Source of the DNA: a virus
Virus record (IMG/VR): IMGVR_UViG_3300021197_000911
Location: 1-28,342 of that record
DNA length: 28,342 nt
Direction: 5' to 3' (one strand)
The notes beneath the pieces are model-generated. The model was not told the origin of the DNA. It was given only the letters and a program-made list of their open reading frames with translations, and did not search any database. Below, piece by piece: positions 1 through 5,367 of this stretch. A program made the position numbers and the translations under genes. Numbering within the stretch: position 1 is the first letter of the stretch; every line of letters starts with the position of its first letter.

Positions 1-733
1 AATTCCAGTGAATATAACCAGTGCCATTTGTTCTTATTTCTAGGTTTTGATTTGAACCTGTTTGGTTAATCAATGTGCCACTAAATTCTAAATCACCGTT
101 ATGTAAATCTGGTGCTTCTAATGTTCCACGAGCGTTAATTGAACCACCACCAACAGATGGGCCGAGATTAACTGTCGTGTCGTTTAATGTTGTTGTGTTG
201 CTCCTAGAAGCCATATTAATAGCACCTGCTGTGCCAGTGGCACCACCTGCAAAAATATCAATCGTCTGACCAGTATCGGTTGTAAAATTAATAGTATCCG
301 CATCATCAGAACCAAGAACAGGGTGGTCGTCAATATATAATGTGCCTGGTCCTAGATACAATGAATGCCATCTTTTTGAAGATGAACCAAGATACTGTGC
401 GTTATCTGTTGCAGGAATAATATTACCACCTACTGTTGTTAATGCTGTATCTACTCTTGCATCAGTATAATATAAGTTTGTTGTGCCTTCGCTTAAATCA
501 TCTGTGTCGTTATTGCTGATATTATCTTCTGTGGCAGCGATTGTAAGGTTACCAGCATCGTCATCTGTTATAGTAACGTTTGCACCTGCTGTAACTGAAT
601 TTAGAGTATGAATTCCACCTGCTGAAGTGTTAATTAATGAAATACCACTACCTGAGGTTGTTATTGTTGTGTCAGAGGCCGCACTGGCTACCTGAACTGT
701 ATAAACTGTGTCGTCTACGTATACTTTAGTCAT
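1..733 (-). CDS. Tail fiber protein, N-terminal part (cut by left window edge)
   Basis: The minus frame is open from an ATG at 733 to the window edge, giving 244 codons plus one base. It starts MTKVYVDDTVYTVQV and continues as a Thr/Ser/Gly/Asn-rich beta-type sequence. The segment DDLSEGTTNLYYTDARV (about residues 79-95) is a motif seen often in tail fibers of marine phages, and DNAQYLGSSSKRWHSLYLG (about 109-127) is another typical fiber module. The start overlaps the stop of the upstream gene as TAATG, so translation is probably coupled. The likely role is host recognition at the distal tail. The frame continues without a shift into the partial fiber at the right edge (26652-28342) if the ends are joined, which would give an 807-residue protein. 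Function is inferred from composition and motifs. Confidence 0.8.
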   Translation of the reverse strand, partial: MTKVYVDDTVYTVQVASAASDTTITTSGSGISLINTSAGGIHTLNSVTAGANVTITDDDAGNLTIAATEDNISNNDTDDLSEGTTNLYYTDARVDTALTTVGGNIIPATDNAQYLGSSSKRWHSLYLGPGTLYIDDHPVLGSDDADTINFTTDTGQTIDIFAGGATGTAGAINMASRSNTTTLNDTTVNLGPSVGGGSINARGTLEAPDLHNGDLEFSGTLINQTGSNQNLEIRTNGTGYIHWN

Positions 734-1065
734 TATCGTGTTACCTCCGCTGTTGTGTCTGCTATTCCCTCAAGAATACGGGTAACAGTTCCGTCTTGTT
801 TGACCCACTCAACATCATAAACTAATCTACCACTAGATATAGTGGCTGAATCTGTTGCTGACAATGACCACGCAACAACACCATTTGTGCCGTCTGTGAT
901 TGTGAATGTGAATGTTGCTTGAATATCTGTTGATGAATGATGTTTTCTTACTTGACCACGAAAAGTATCATTCGTAATATTAATGACAACATCATTATCA
1001 TCTTTTAATGTAATTGATTTAGAAAAAGTTGACCCTTGGTCAATCGTTATATCGTGAGATGCCAT
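733..1065 (-). CDS. Ig-like (BppU-N-like) phage tail/baseplate adaptor protein
   Basis: The 110-residue product begins MASHDITIDQGSTFSKSI. It has the pattern of a small beta-sandwich family common in tailed phages: an early G-x-T-F, then alternating strands (TDTFRGQVRKHHSS, TFTFTITDG), then a late YDVEWV...TRILEGIADTTAEVTR. Such proteins usually sit immediately upstream of fiber genes and resemble the N-terminal domain of BppU-type adaptors. Here it directly precedes the fiber, overlapping it by one base (TAATG). A good ribosome binding site (GGAG, 7 nt before ATG) supports the start at 1065. It is probably the first gene of a minus-strand late unit, 43 nt below an ATAAATAC motif. The family assignment is from pattern recognition only. 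Confidence 0.65.
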   Translation of the reverse strand: MASHDITIDQGSTFSKSITLKDDNDVVINITNDTFRGQVRKHHSSTDIQATFTFTITDGTNGVVAWSLSATDSATISSGRLVYDVEWVKQDGTVTRILEGIADTTAEVTR

Positions 1066-1107
1066 ATGTTTTCTCCAGAGAATTTATTAAAGCCGTCGCT
1101 TGTATAT

Positions 1108-1115
1108 GTATTTAT
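1108..1115 (-). promoter_or_regulatory. T4-late-like promoter motif ATAAATAC, copy 1
   Basis: The minus strand reads GATAGATAAATACATA here, 43 nt upstream of the 110-residue gene at 1065. It shares the core of the T4-type late promoter (TATAAATA) except for the first base. I see no convincing -35 box above it. Three other copies occur near the upstream ends of the other minus-strand blocks. Function is inferred. Confidence 0.4.
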
Positions 1116-1162
1116 CTATCTGGAGATGGTAGTAAACATATGAGAAAAAAACACTCAAAAAC

Positions 1163-1190
1163 TTGACAAATCCTAGAATCAGTGTATACT
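1163..1190 (+). promoter_or_regulatory. Sigma70-type promoter (TTGACA-16-TATACT)
   Basis: TTGACA at 1163-1168 and TATACT at 1185-1190 are separated by 16 nt. The -35 box lies in the 13-base context CAAAAACTTGACA, identical to the promoters at 1715 and 21223. The predicted start is near 1197, giving a leader of about 85 nt before the gene at 1282. Confidence 0.85.
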
Positions 1191-1198
1191 GTAAGTAT

Positions 1199-1224
1199 AG
1201 AAAGTAAGAAATTAAGTACTTTCT
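1199..1224 (+). promoter_or_regulatory. 5'-end hairpin of the 1282 transcript
   Basis: AGAAAGTA (1199-1206) pairs perfectly with TACTTTCT (1217-1224) around a 10-nt loop. It would lie 2-3 nt from the predicted transcript 5' end, a position typical of mRNA-stabilising hairpins. The second leader (before 1808) lacks it. Confidence 0.45.
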
Positions 1225-1231
1225 TAGTAAG

Positions 1232-1264
1232 AAGTGAAGTATCAACACTAATTTTGATACATTA
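1232..1264 (+). repeat. Leader hairpin repeat, copy 1
   Basis: This 33-nt element matches 1762-1794 at 32 of 33 positions. It contains the inverted repeat GTATCAA / TTGATAC (7 bp) around the loop CACTAATT (stem-loop 1239-1260). It lies in the 5' leader just before the ribosome binding site of the 1282 gene. The identity of the loop as well as the stem suggests protein or RNA recognition rather than folding alone. Confidence 0.7.
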
Positions 1265-1281
1265 TAAAAAAGGAAAATACA

Positions 1282-1650
1282 ATGAAGACAGAAAAAGAAT
1301 TAAGAGAGATTGGCAAGAAAGTGTTATTTGACTATGATATAAAATATGGTTATGTAACAGTCATATCAACTAAAGGTTGGGACGATTTATACTACCTAAC
1401 ACCACTTAATGATGATGTATTAGAAGACGCATTTAATTTAGAAAACTTATTAGATTATTACACTGATTTAGTGCGTGAGTGGGAAGCCGCTGATGGCATT
1501 GATGAAGCACTTGAGTTAATGAAGAAAGATGTAGGTTATCATAGTGATGGGTTTGAAGGTTTATTTAAGTCATATAAACCTATGACAGAAGTAGATATTA
1601 CAGAGATGAAAGCAAAGTATGACGAGTTAGCAAAGTCATTAGTTAATTAA
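1282..1650 (+). CDS. Acidic hypothetical protein (122 aa), early-type unit
   Basis: I do not recognise this protein. It is 122 residues, clearly acidic, with no signal peptide or membrane segment. The N-terminal part looks alpha/beta (KVLFDYDIKYGYVTVIS) and the rest mainly helical (LEDAFNLENLLDYYTDLVREW; TEMKAKYDELAKSL). The start has a purine-rich ribosome binding site (AAGGA) 8 nt upstream. It is monocistronic: its own promoter (1163-1190), a structured leader, and a terminator at 1678-1703. The layout matches early phage genes that act on the host, and small acidic early proteins are sometimes DNA-mimic inhibitors, but nothing in the sequence proves that. Confidence 0.8.
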   Translation: MKTEKELREIGKKVLFDYDIKYGYVTVISTKGWDDLYYLTPLNDDVLEDAFNLENLLDYYTDLVREWEAADGIDEALELMKKDVGYHSDGFEGLFKSYKPMTEVDITEMKAKYDELAKSLVN

Positions 1651-1677
1651 TCATTAATCATCGTAACATTTAACAAA

Positions 1678-1703
1678 AGAGAGCAGAAATGCTCTCTTTT
1701 TTT
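1678..1703 (+). terminator. Rho-independent terminator after the 1282 gene
   Basis: AGAGAGCA (1678-1685) and TGCTCTCT (1690-1697) form an 8-bp stem capped by a GAAA tetraloop, followed by a T run to 1703. The next promoter begins 12 nt later, so the two plus-strand genes are separate units. Confidence 0.93.
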
Positions 1704-1714
1704 ATGTCAAAAAC

Positions 1715-1742
1715 TTGACAGAATAGGAATATGTGGTATAAT
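1715..1742 (+). promoter_or_regulatory. Sigma70-type promoter (TTGACA-16-TATAAT)
   Basis: Consensus TTGACA (1715-1720) and consensus TATAAT (1737-1742) with a 16-nt spacer. The upstream context CAAAAAC is identical to the promoters at 1163 and 21223. It drives the glycosyltransferase gene at 1808. Confidence 0.92.
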
Positions 1743-1761
1743 ACTAGTATAAAGAATAAAA

Positions 1762-1794
1762 AAGTGACGTATCAACACTAATTTTGATACATTA
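1762..1794 (+). repeat. Leader hairpin repeat, copy 2
   Basis: Second copy of the 33-nt element at 1232-1264, with one mismatch located just outside the stem (A to C). The GTATCAA / TTGATAC stem-loop spans 1769-1790 and ends 17 nt before the ATG at 1808, next to the GAGAGG ribosome binding site. Confidence 0.7.
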
Positions 1795-1807
1795 GAGAGG
1801 CTCAAAA

Positions 1808-2656
1808 ATGATAAACAAGATATACATCCCTACAGTAAATCGTGTAAATCAACAAATTACATATAATAACTTACCAAAATCACTACAAAAAAGAGTAGTT
1901 ATGGTTGTTCAGTCTTGGGAACGAGACCAGTACGACTATGATTGTGAGTACTTAGTTCTTCCTGAAGAATTCAACTTAAGTGATTATCACTGTCTTGCTA
2001 AGACAAGAAAGTTCATTTATGAAACTGCTGGTACTGACAAGTACTGTATCTTAGATGATGATATTAAGTTTATTATGCGAAACAAAAAGTACTGGTCAGA
2101 CGAAGGTGACCAGTGGAGAATTAATCCTAAGACTGGTGAGTCAGTAACTAAAGAAGCGTGTAAAGATGAAGATATCTTAGATATGTTTAACTTGTATGAC
2201 AAATGGTTAGACGAAGTTTCTTTTTGTGGCGGCGTTATGGCGGGTTCACCTCCACCTAATGTTGCGTTTAAAGAAGACAGACCAATCTTTAGTCAGTTGT
2301 TTGTTAACGGTGCTGACTTACATCATAGACTTGATGAGTTTGATTTAACATCAGTTCGTTATGACGAAGATTGTTACTTTCTGTTACAGTTGCTTTCTAA
2401 AGGTTTCAAAATCAGAGAAAGTTCGAGGTATAACGTGTTCAACTTAAGTTGTAACGGTAAAGTAAAAGACACTCTGTGGGCTAACACGACTAAAGAAGAA
2501 GTTAGAAGATGTTACAGCATCATTGAGAAGAAGTTCCCTGCGTTCTATCAGTTGAAAGACAAACACGGTAAGATAATCACTACGAATGCGTTTCGTGGTT
2601 TTGTCGGTAAGAGTGTTCAGTGGAAAAAGGCTTACAAGTCAAGTCAAGTTGCTTAA
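1808..2656 (+). CDS. GT-A fold glycosyltransferase, similar to phage TET-associated glycosyltransferases
   Basis: The 282-residue product opens with a strand typical of nucleotide-sugar binding (KIYIPTVNRVNQQITYNNLP, residues 4-23). It has a C-L-A-K-T-R-K-F helix (62-69) and YCILDDDIKF (79-88), whose D83-D85 form the metal-binding DxD-type motif of GT-A enzymes. A later RYDEDCYFLLQLLSKG (184-199) supplies the downstream acidic residues expected for a catalytic or acceptor role. This order resembles the TAGT family of phages that sugar-modify oxidised or hydroxymethylated bases. No TET/JBP dioxygenase, hydroxymethylase or kinase partner is visible in this window, so the acceptor may instead be a virion protein or a host molecule. 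It is monocistronic, with a strong promoter, a leader hairpin and a terminator at 2680-2706. The fold call is fairly secure; the substrate is unknown. Confidence 0.75.
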   Translation: MINKIYIPTVNRVNQQITYNNLPKSLQKRVVMVVQSWERDQYDYDCEYLVLPEEFNLSDYHCLAKTRKFIYETAGTDKYCILDDDIKFIMRNKKYWSDEGDQWRINPKTGESVTKEACKDEDILDMFNLYDKWLDEVSFCGGVMAGSPPPNVAFKEDRPIFSQLFVNGADLHHRLDEFDLTSVRYDEDCYFLLQLLSKGFKIRESSRYNVFNLSCNGKVKDTLWANTTKEEVRRCYSIIEKKFPAFYQLKDKHGKIITTNAFRGFVGKSVQWKKAYKSSQVA

Positions 2657-2679
2657 CAACTAAACAAACAAGCAAAGAA

Positions 2680-2706
2680 AAACCCCTCGATTAAGAGGGG
2701 TTTTTT
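2680..2706. terminator. Bidirectional terminator between convergent units
   Basis: CCCCTC (2683-2688) pairs with GAGGGG (2695-2700) around GATTAA. It is flanked by an A run on the left and a T run (2701-2706) on the right, so it can stop transcripts on both strands: the glycosyltransferase mRNA from the left and the 3953-2746 unit from the right. It is almost identical to the terminator at 4912-4939. Confidence 0.9.
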
Positions 2707-2745
2707 GTTTACTAACTCTAGTAAACTATTGCACTCGCAATTCTT

Positions 2746-2877
2746 TTATTGAAATATCAAATAACAAACCCAAGAGATATCAATTGCTATAATATTTAGA
2801 TAGACTAATGATATCAAATTGTTTCTGAGTTTCATATATCTTTCATTCATTTCTACTTGGCTAGGCATATTCTTCAT
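2746..2877 (-). CDS. Small single-pass membrane protein (43 aa), unknown
   Basis: A 43-codon frame starts MKNMPSQVEMNERYMKL and continues as a hydrophobic segment of about 20 residues (LISLVYLNIIAIDISWVCYLIF) at the C terminus, long enough to span a membrane. The ATG follows the stop of the HNH gene by one base (TAAAATG). An AGGAG ribosome binding site lies inside the last codons of HNH, 7 nt before the ATG, so this is a strong candidate for a real coupled gene. It is the last gene before the bidirectional terminator. A lysis, anti-host or superinfection role is possible but cannot be inferred from the sequence. Confidence 0.6.
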   Translation of the reverse strand: MKNMPSQVEMNERYMKLRNNLISLVYLNIIAIDISWVCYLIFQ

Positions 2878-2878
2878 T

Positions 2879-3364
2879 TTACTTCTCCTGTTCAACCCAT
2901 TTATATAATCTTCTTTTACATATTGACCACATATGACCTTCTCTGCAATTGTATTTCTTTGCTAAGTCTCTTACGCATCCGTGATAGACATTAGAATCGT
3001 AGTCATTACGAATTGCTCTAATTTCATCTGGCGTAAAGCGACAATTATCACCAGTTTGTTTTGCTTGACGCATTACATCTGTCATATTTTTTAGAACAAT
3101 ATGCTCTGGATTAACACATTTGATATTGCCACACGACCTAGTTAACTTTGCTTTATCACTTTTACCAGGAACAGTATTGCCTAGAAGTTCCCATATAGCA
3201 GAATGAGTCGTTCTCATAGATTGTGTTTGTGCCCATCTGACCATTGGATACCCTTGACGATGCCAAGGGCCGTTCCAAATGTGACAATCGCCTTCTTCTG
3301 TTGTGCGTTCTTTTATTCTTTCGAGCGTCAGAAATTTAATTTTTGGACCTGATTTATTTTTCAT
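2879..3364 (-). CDS. HNH endonuclease with C-terminal helix-turn-helix
   Basis: The 161-residue protein has the His-Me finger layout of the HNH_3-type phage nucleases. GDCHIWNGPWHRQGYPMVRW spans 25-44, H54 in the TTHSAIWELLG segment is the likely catalytic histidine, and the zinc-type knuckle C78-x4-C83-V-N-P-E-H88 follows. The C-terminal part (about 111-156, TPDEIRAIRNDYDSN ... DLAKKYNCREGHMWSICKRRLYKW) reads as a helix-turn-helix DNA-binding domain, the usual arrangement in free-standing homing endonucleases. A good ribosome binding site (AGGAG, 6 nt) supports the start at 3364. It could be a homing enzyme that moved into a non-essential spacer, or a packaging-linked HNH nuclease; it is far from the terminase, which favours the first. 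Confidence 0.85.
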   Translation of the reverse strand: MKNKSGPKIKFLTLERIKERTTEEGDCHIWNGPWHRQGYPMVRWAQTQSMRTTHSAIWELLGNTVPGKSDKAKLTRSCGNIKCVNPEHIVLKNMTDVMRQAKQTGDNCRFTPDEIRAIRNDYDSNVYHGCVRDLAKKYNCREGHMWSICKRRLYKWVEQEK

Positions 3365-3373
3365 ACAGTACTC

Positions 3374-3727
3374 CTATAAAGAAAACAAATCACTATCAGT
3401 AATCGCACCAGTTGCCTCTTTTGCTGGTTTCATATACTTTTTGTTTAGTGGTTTGTCTACTAATTCTAACAGTCTCGGAGTACTGTCTGCGTTCCATAAA
3501 CCATCATCTTTGAGTAGTTTAACGTTATTGACTTTTAGATAGAAACCTCTCCAATCAGTTTCAATGATTTCTTTCCATTTGTCATAATTGTCATTTGATG
3601 GGTCAATGTATGTGTGTCCACGTCTTTTGACATTATCAGCATCTTTATAACTTCCTGAGATATGATAGTAATGATTGTCGTTTACTTTTGATTTCTCATA
3701 AGCAACTCTTTCAATAAGTACTTCCAT
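3374..3727 (-). CDS. Hypothetical protein (117 aa)
   Basis: I do not recognise this protein. I chose the ATG at 3727, not an upstream in-frame ATG at 3805, because it has an AGAGGA ribosome binding site and starts one base after the stop of the preceding gene. The product starts MEVLIERVAYEKSKVN and has mixed strand-rich sequence (NHYYHISGSYKDADNVKRRG; GFYLKVNNVKLLKDDG). Its C-terminal tail ends TDSDLFSL. An acidic tail ending in a bulky hydrophobic residue is seen in some phage single-stranded-DNA-binding proteins, but this is only a weak resemblance. It sits second in the 3953-2746 unit, upstream of the HNH gene. Confidence 0.75.
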   Translation of the reverse strand: MEVLIERVAYEKSKVNDNHYYHISGSYKDADNVKRRGHTYIDPSNDNYDKWKEIIETDWRGFYLKVNNVKLLKDDGLWNADSTPRLLELVDKPLNKKYMKPAKEATGAITDSDLFSL

Positions 3728-3728
3728 A

Positions 3729-3953
3729 TCATTTCCTCTTATTATCTCTAGCAATGAGTTCATTGATTCTATCAATCTCATATTCTGCTGTAAGAATTTT
3801 AGCACTATCTTTCATTTCTTTTGCTTGTGCTAATCTATCTGTATGAATCTTCAATAACGGAGCAAATTGACCAGTATACTTCTTAGTCTTTTTCTCTGTC
3901 TTTTTAGGTTCATCTTCTGTTGTTATTTCTTTTATTTCTTTCCATTTCGCCAT
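3729..3953 (-). CDS. Lysine-rich hypothetical protein (74 aa)
   Basis: First gene of the 3953-2746 unit. The N-terminal half is a charged, Lys/Glu-rich, probably disordered segment (TEDEPKKTEKKTKKYTG, 12-28). The C-terminal half is predicted helical and coiled-coil-like (LLKIHTDRLAQAKEMKDSAK ... DRINELIARDN). The start has AGGAG 6 nt upstream of the ATG. A sigma70-type promoter at 4000-4028 places the mRNA start about 40 nt above the gene. The function is unknown. The basic character would fit nucleic acid or protein contact, but no family is recognised. Confidence 0.8.
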   Translation of the reverse strand: MAKWKEIKEITTEDEPKKTEKKTKKYTGQFAPLLKIHTDRLAQAKEMKDSAKILTAEYEIDRINELIARDNKRK

Positions 3954-3999
3954 TATTTTCTCCTAATTTTAATGATAACAATTTATTACCATATCTCTT

Positions 4000-4028
4000 A
4001 CTATAACATAATTGACTCTGAAAGTCAA
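4000..4028 (-). promoter_or_regulatory. Sigma70-type promoter (TTGACT-17-TATAGT) for the 3953-2746 unit
   Basis: On the minus strand TTGACT (4028-4023) and TATAGT (4005-4000) are separated by 17 nt. The -35 box is one arm of the inverted repeat TTGACT / AGTCAA (4012-4028), which could be an operator. The predicted start is near 3993. Confidence 0.7.
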
Positions 4029-4033
4029 CTAAA

Positions 4034-4041
4034 GTATTTAT
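4034..4041 (-). promoter_or_regulatory. T4-late-like promoter motif ATAAATAC, copy 2
   Basis: The minus strand reads AATAGATAAATACTTT, sharing AGATAAATAC with copy 1. It lies directly upstream of the sigma70-type promoter of the same unit, so the unit could be read both early and late. Confidence 0.4.
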
Positions 4042-4099
4042 CTATTTCTATTAGACGTAATTATGCTTAAATTATACGATAATATTAAAACACTCATAT

Positions 4100-4691
4100 C
4101 TGATGCCAAAGGCATCTAAAACGATTTGTTTTAATTCACTCGCTTTGCTCGTTCAATAAAGCCAAATCATTTTATTGTTTCCACAAACAAATAATTAAAC
4201 CACAAGTAAATGATAATTCATTTAATAATTATAATCCACTTGAAGATGAGCCCATAGTCACGCCTACTACGGCGCAACTAAAAGATTACTTGAAGCAATC
4301 GTCCATTACTTAATCAACTCAACTCTTACGAGAAAGGCAGGTTTTGCTGTCTCCTTTTACAAGCGTGTCTGTTTAACGCAAAGCATCACTACCGATTAAG
4401 CAGTACTTGTGACACTTTTGTTGAATACTCTTTCGAGCGTGTTTTTCAACTCACTTAGTTAATATTAGTTTAATATTAGCCTATTCACGTATTTCTACGC
4501 TACAACCATTAAGACAAGTGAAAAGCAGTACCACATAGGGGGTTCTTTTAAGGCATCCTGCGATTAACAGGGTAGACACTTGAATTTAGATAATAAGCAA
4601 TCCAGATTACCCTACGACATCACTAGGGATTCATCAACACTATTATAATCGGCGTGTCAACCTTAATCTTATTTGTAGGGTTCTGTGGGGG
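4100..4691 (-). ncRNA. Candidate large structured RNA in a gene-free 600-nt region
   Basis: No frame of useful length exists on either strand from about 4080 to 4710. G+C is about 39% over 4251-4670 but about 21% over 3961-4090, a classic sign of structured RNA in AT-rich genomes. Inverted repeats are dense. They include 4102-4107/4111-4116 (GATGCC), 4123-4128/4163-4168, 4207-4213/4218-4224, 4255-4264/4271-4280 with symmetric CA/CA internal loop, 4333-4340/4347-4357 with a bulge, 4363-4366/4376-4379, 4420-4425/4445-4450 enclosing CTC-GAG, 4488-4491/4496-4499, and the long-range pairs 4515-4520/4577-4582 and 4610-4615/4675-4680. Two loops read GAAA only on the minus strand (4431-4434 and 4492-4495), which favours minus-strand transcription. 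Size and setting recall the GOLLD and ROOL giant phage RNAs; no specific match is claimed. Ends and strand are inferred. Confidence 0.5.
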
Positions 4692-4710
4692 GAATTGTAT
4701 TAGATTTGTA

Positions 4711-4845
4711 TTAGTGTTTTTGTTTTCTACTAGGTCGTCTTCTTTTGCCATTTACAAGTGGTCTACTATCACGTTTCTTAGGTTTAACTTTAAGAAGTTC
4801 GTCTGCCATTTGCTTTAGTTGATTTGTTGTATATTTTGTATTCAT
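4711..4845 (-). CDS. Small basic protein (44 aa), probably from a leaderless mRNA
   Basis: The frame starts MNTKYTTNQLKQMADELLKV (amphipathic helix) and ends in a strongly basic tail with KPKKRDSRP, GKRRRPSRKQKH. The basic tail suggests RNA or DNA binding. There is no convincing ribosome binding site. Instead, the promoter at 4852-4880 has its -10 box ending 6 nt before the ATG, so the predicted mRNA begins at or very near the A of the start codon. It lies between the bidirectional terminator (4912-4939) and the large candidate RNA, so the same transcript may run on into that RNA. The family is unknown. Confidence 0.6.
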   Translation of the reverse strand: MNTKYTTNQLKQMADELLKVKPKKRDSRPLVNGKRRRPSRKQKH

Positions 4846-4851
4846 CTTTAT

Positions 4852-4880
4852 ATACTAACATACTCTAAAAGAGATGTCAA
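4852..4880 (-). promoter_or_regulatory. Sigma70-type promoter (TTGACA-17-TAGTAT)
   Basis: Consensus TTGACA (minus strand, 4880-4875) and TAGTAT (4857-4852) are 17 nt apart. It drives the 44-codon gene at 4845 and possibly the structured RNA region downstream. Confidence 0.8.
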
Positions 4881-4911
4881 GCATTTTATAGTTTTATTTA
4901 GCATATTAATG

Positions 4912-4939
4912 AAAAAACCCCTCAATTAAGAGGGGTTTT
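4912..4939. terminator. Bidirectional terminator at the end of the structural unit
   Basis: CCCCTC (4918-4923) pairs with GAGGGG (4930-4935) around AATTAA, with flanking A6 and T4 runs. The minus-strand reading ends in TTTTTT, the stronger direction, and would stop transcripts that have crossed the tail genes. Its core differs by one loop base from the terminator at 2680-2706. Confidence 0.92.
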
Positions 4940-5038
4940 GAGTGTTTATTCGAGTAATGGCAGTAACTAAAATAAACAATGTCAAGGATTACACTAAAAT
5001 CCTAGGAGATAACAAAAGTAATACAAGGCTTTTGTTAT
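4912..5038 (-). ncRNA. Candidate small RNA between late-like motif and terminator
   Basis: Immediately below the ATAAATAC motif at 5043-5050, the minus strand has a perfect 10-bp hairpin (5029-5038 with 5009-5018), a 6-bp hairpin (AGGATT/AATCCT, 4985-5003) and the strong terminator. A transcript starting near 5037 would be about 125 nt long and contains no usable reading frame. It might instead be only the 3' untranslated region of the tail unit; the exact fit of motif, hairpin and terminator is why I list it. Confidence 0.4.
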
Positions 5039-5042
5039 AATA

Positions 5043-5050
5043 GTATTTAT
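5043..5050 (-). promoter_or_regulatory. T4-late-like promoter motif TATAAATAC, copy 3
   Basis: The minus strand reads GTATAAATACTATTATAAC, containing the full TATAAATA core of T4-type late promoters and the following CTATT often seen in T4. It overlaps the stop codon of the gene at 5047-5346. Confidence 0.5.
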
Positions 5051-5346
5051 ACTTTTGCGAAAGCGACTGCTTTCATTTTCTTTGCAATTGACTCTGTGTC
5101 TTCTGCAACTTCTGAATCATAGATTTGAATTTCCCAACAATCTTTACGAATCATAATATCACAGTCACAATCTATTTTATCTAAACTAGGATTATTTGTT
5201 AAAATTAATCCTTTAGTTCTAGCAGGCATACTCAGTCTACGTGTTGCTCTCGCATCTTTTATTCTCATAAACTTTTTAATATCGAGTACTTTATACAATT
5301 GATTTTCCAGCATTTGATTTATTCTGTATTCATTATTATAACTCAT
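5047..5346 (-). CDS. Hypothetical protein (99 aa), last gene of the tail unit
   Basis: I do not recognise this protein. The ATG at 5346 is preferred; a TTG at 5358 would add four residues. Neither has a strong ribosome binding site, so coupling to the upstream 1715-residue gene (22 nt away) is likely. The product is basic in its first half (IKKFMRIKDARATRRLSMPA) and has a short Cys-rich strand (DKIDCDCDIMIRKDCWEIQIYD), then an acidic stretch and a helical end (SIAKKMKAVAFAKV). Its place after a large fiber-like gene would suit a fiber assembly chaperone, but there is no direct evidence. Confidence 0.7.
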   Translation of the reverse strand: MSYNNEYRINQMLENQLYKVLDIKKFMRIKDARATRRLSMPARTKGLILTNNPSLDKIDCDCDIMIRKDCWEIQIYDSEVAEDTESIAKKMKAVAFAKV

Positions 5347-5367
5347 TTTGTTGCCCAAGTCAATACT

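Noticed and set aside
4642-4660. Minus-strand TTGACA and TATAAT close together
   Set aside because: Both boxes are perfect but only 7 nt apart, too close for a sigma70 promoter.
4100-4691. tmRNA, RNase P RNA or group I intron
   Set aside because: No tRNA-like ends with T-arm, no resume frame with stop, and no recognisable P7/P3 core. The flanks are not halves of one gene, so an intron is unlikely.
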